Source: Anseranas semipalmata
Lineage: Eukaryota > Chordata > Aves > Anseriformes > Anseranatidae
NCBI GenBank assembly: GCA_013399115.1
Contig: VXAA01002195.1
Coordinates: 9,182-73,181, forward strand
Direction: 5' to 3'
DNA: 64,000 nt
Positions 63,129 to 64,000 of the stretch are shown one piece after another. Under the pieces are notes generated by a model. The model saw nothing but the letters and a program-made list of their open reading frames with translations, did not search any database and was not told the DNA's origin. The first letter of the stretch is position 1; the number at the start of each line of letters is the position of its first letter. Position numbers and translations under genes: made by a program.

Positions 63129-64000
63129 ATATAGCAATCGTGCTTTTGTTTTGTTTTTAAACAGTTATTGGAAATTTGTTTTGCTATACGTGATAGTCTC
63201 AATTTTATTTTTTAACTGATCTTACTTATATTATACAAAATGACCAAAACCCTGCAGAATAAAACTTGGTTTCCCATGGCTTTCTGTCCAGCCCTCCGAG
63301 CCAGCCCCCCCCTCACCTTCTGCAGTTACCAGACTTCTTCCCACCACCCCAGGCAAGGTGCTGGGGCCAGTGGAAGCTGGGTGCATGCTGCCCCTCTAAC
63401 GACCACACTTTTAGCTTAATTAAGTTCTACAGAACCACCCCCAAACAACAACAGCCTGCGCAGAGGTTGGATGGACTTCCAGAGGTAAGACATTTTCTTT
63501 AGCTGTATTATCTACTGCGGATTCTGGCCTTCTAGAACAAGGCTTGCCTGCAACTCCTGTTACAGGTAACTGAATTAAGTCTCTGTATCCAAAGCAAACA
63601 GCAGCACGATTATTCCCTCCTAATTTATGTATTAGGAGTCAGTAGCCGGGCTAAGGTGCTGTATTTTCCAAGGAAATGGAAGCCACTCAGATTACAAAAA
63701 AATCTCAGTGCGAGAGCTGAAGGACCCAGAGAGCAGCTCTGGGGCTGCACCAGAAGTGTAGGAGATGCTGGCACCAGACCTGAAGGACAGGAGCAGAAGT
63801 CAACAGGGGAGGAAGAAAAAGAGGGGTGGCTGTCACTTAACATCTCCCTACATCCATGCGTGCCTTCTGCGTACTGGCGTGTTGGACGCAGACCAGAGAC
63901 AACATCTCGCTGGACCAAACTCTGACTGGAGCACAGACAGACGCCGCTCTCCAAACCCTACAGACATCAGAGCACAGTTAACTCAATTTCCACACACATT

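Larger units (their letters stand above)
60513..64000 (-). other. WASF3: WASF3 intron upstream of the first coding exon, incomplete
   Basis: Begins at the acceptor of the ATG-bearing exon and runs out of the window. It holds a CR1 element and a G-rich run at 63103-63128. I see no CpG-rich promoter or convincing non-coding exon. Confidence 0.7.

Noticed and set aside
1..64000. CRISPR arrays, operons, bacterial mobile elements, rRNA or tRNA genes
   Set aside because: No regularly spaced repeats, no ribosome-binding-site-led gene clusters, and no cloverleaf with A and B boxes was seen. The window is vertebrate nuclear DNA.

Overview
The window is vertebrate nuclear DNA, almost certainly from a bird. 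It holds a single-exon receptor gene, an eight-coding-exon split gene with GT/AG introns, long AT-rich intergenic DNA, several CR1-type LINE fragments and one LTR fragment of an avian endogenous-retrovirus type. Nothing bacterial, CRISPR-like or operon-like is present. I cannot name the species.

Left end (1-1166): the complete intronless coding region of GPR12, an orphan class A receptor, on the + strand. Its 3' untranslated region follows. From about 1.2 kb to 35 kb is gene-free intergenic sequence. It contains CR1 fragments at 8.5, 9.05, 14.0, 19.35-20.7 (two nested elements) and 27.2 kb, an LTR remnant at 31.4-32.0 kb, simple repeats, and a repeat-poor AT-rich block at 10.6-11.4 kb with two clear hairpins.

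Right part (about 35-64 kb): WASF3 (WAVE3) on the - strand. All eight coding exons are present, every splice junction was placed by hand, and they join in frame to a 501-residue protein. The 3' UTR lies to the left of 37669. The upstream non-coding exon(s) and promoter are not seen and probably lie beyond 64000. A CR1 element sits in the upstream intron at 61.3-62.1 kb.

The two genes are tail to tail, which fits the GPR12/WASF3 neighbourhood I know from human chromosome 13q12. They have unrelated jobs: GPR12 raises cAMP at the membrane, and WASF3 activates Arp2/3 actin branching downstream of Rac. I found no undescribed coding system. The observations most worth checking are an almost perfect 154-bp inverted CR1 pair, a CR1-in-CR1 insertion with a 9-bp duplication, a hairpin-bearing AT-rich block, an atypical splice donor in WASF3, and an exact 287-bp duplication bounded by single Ns that looks like an assembly error.
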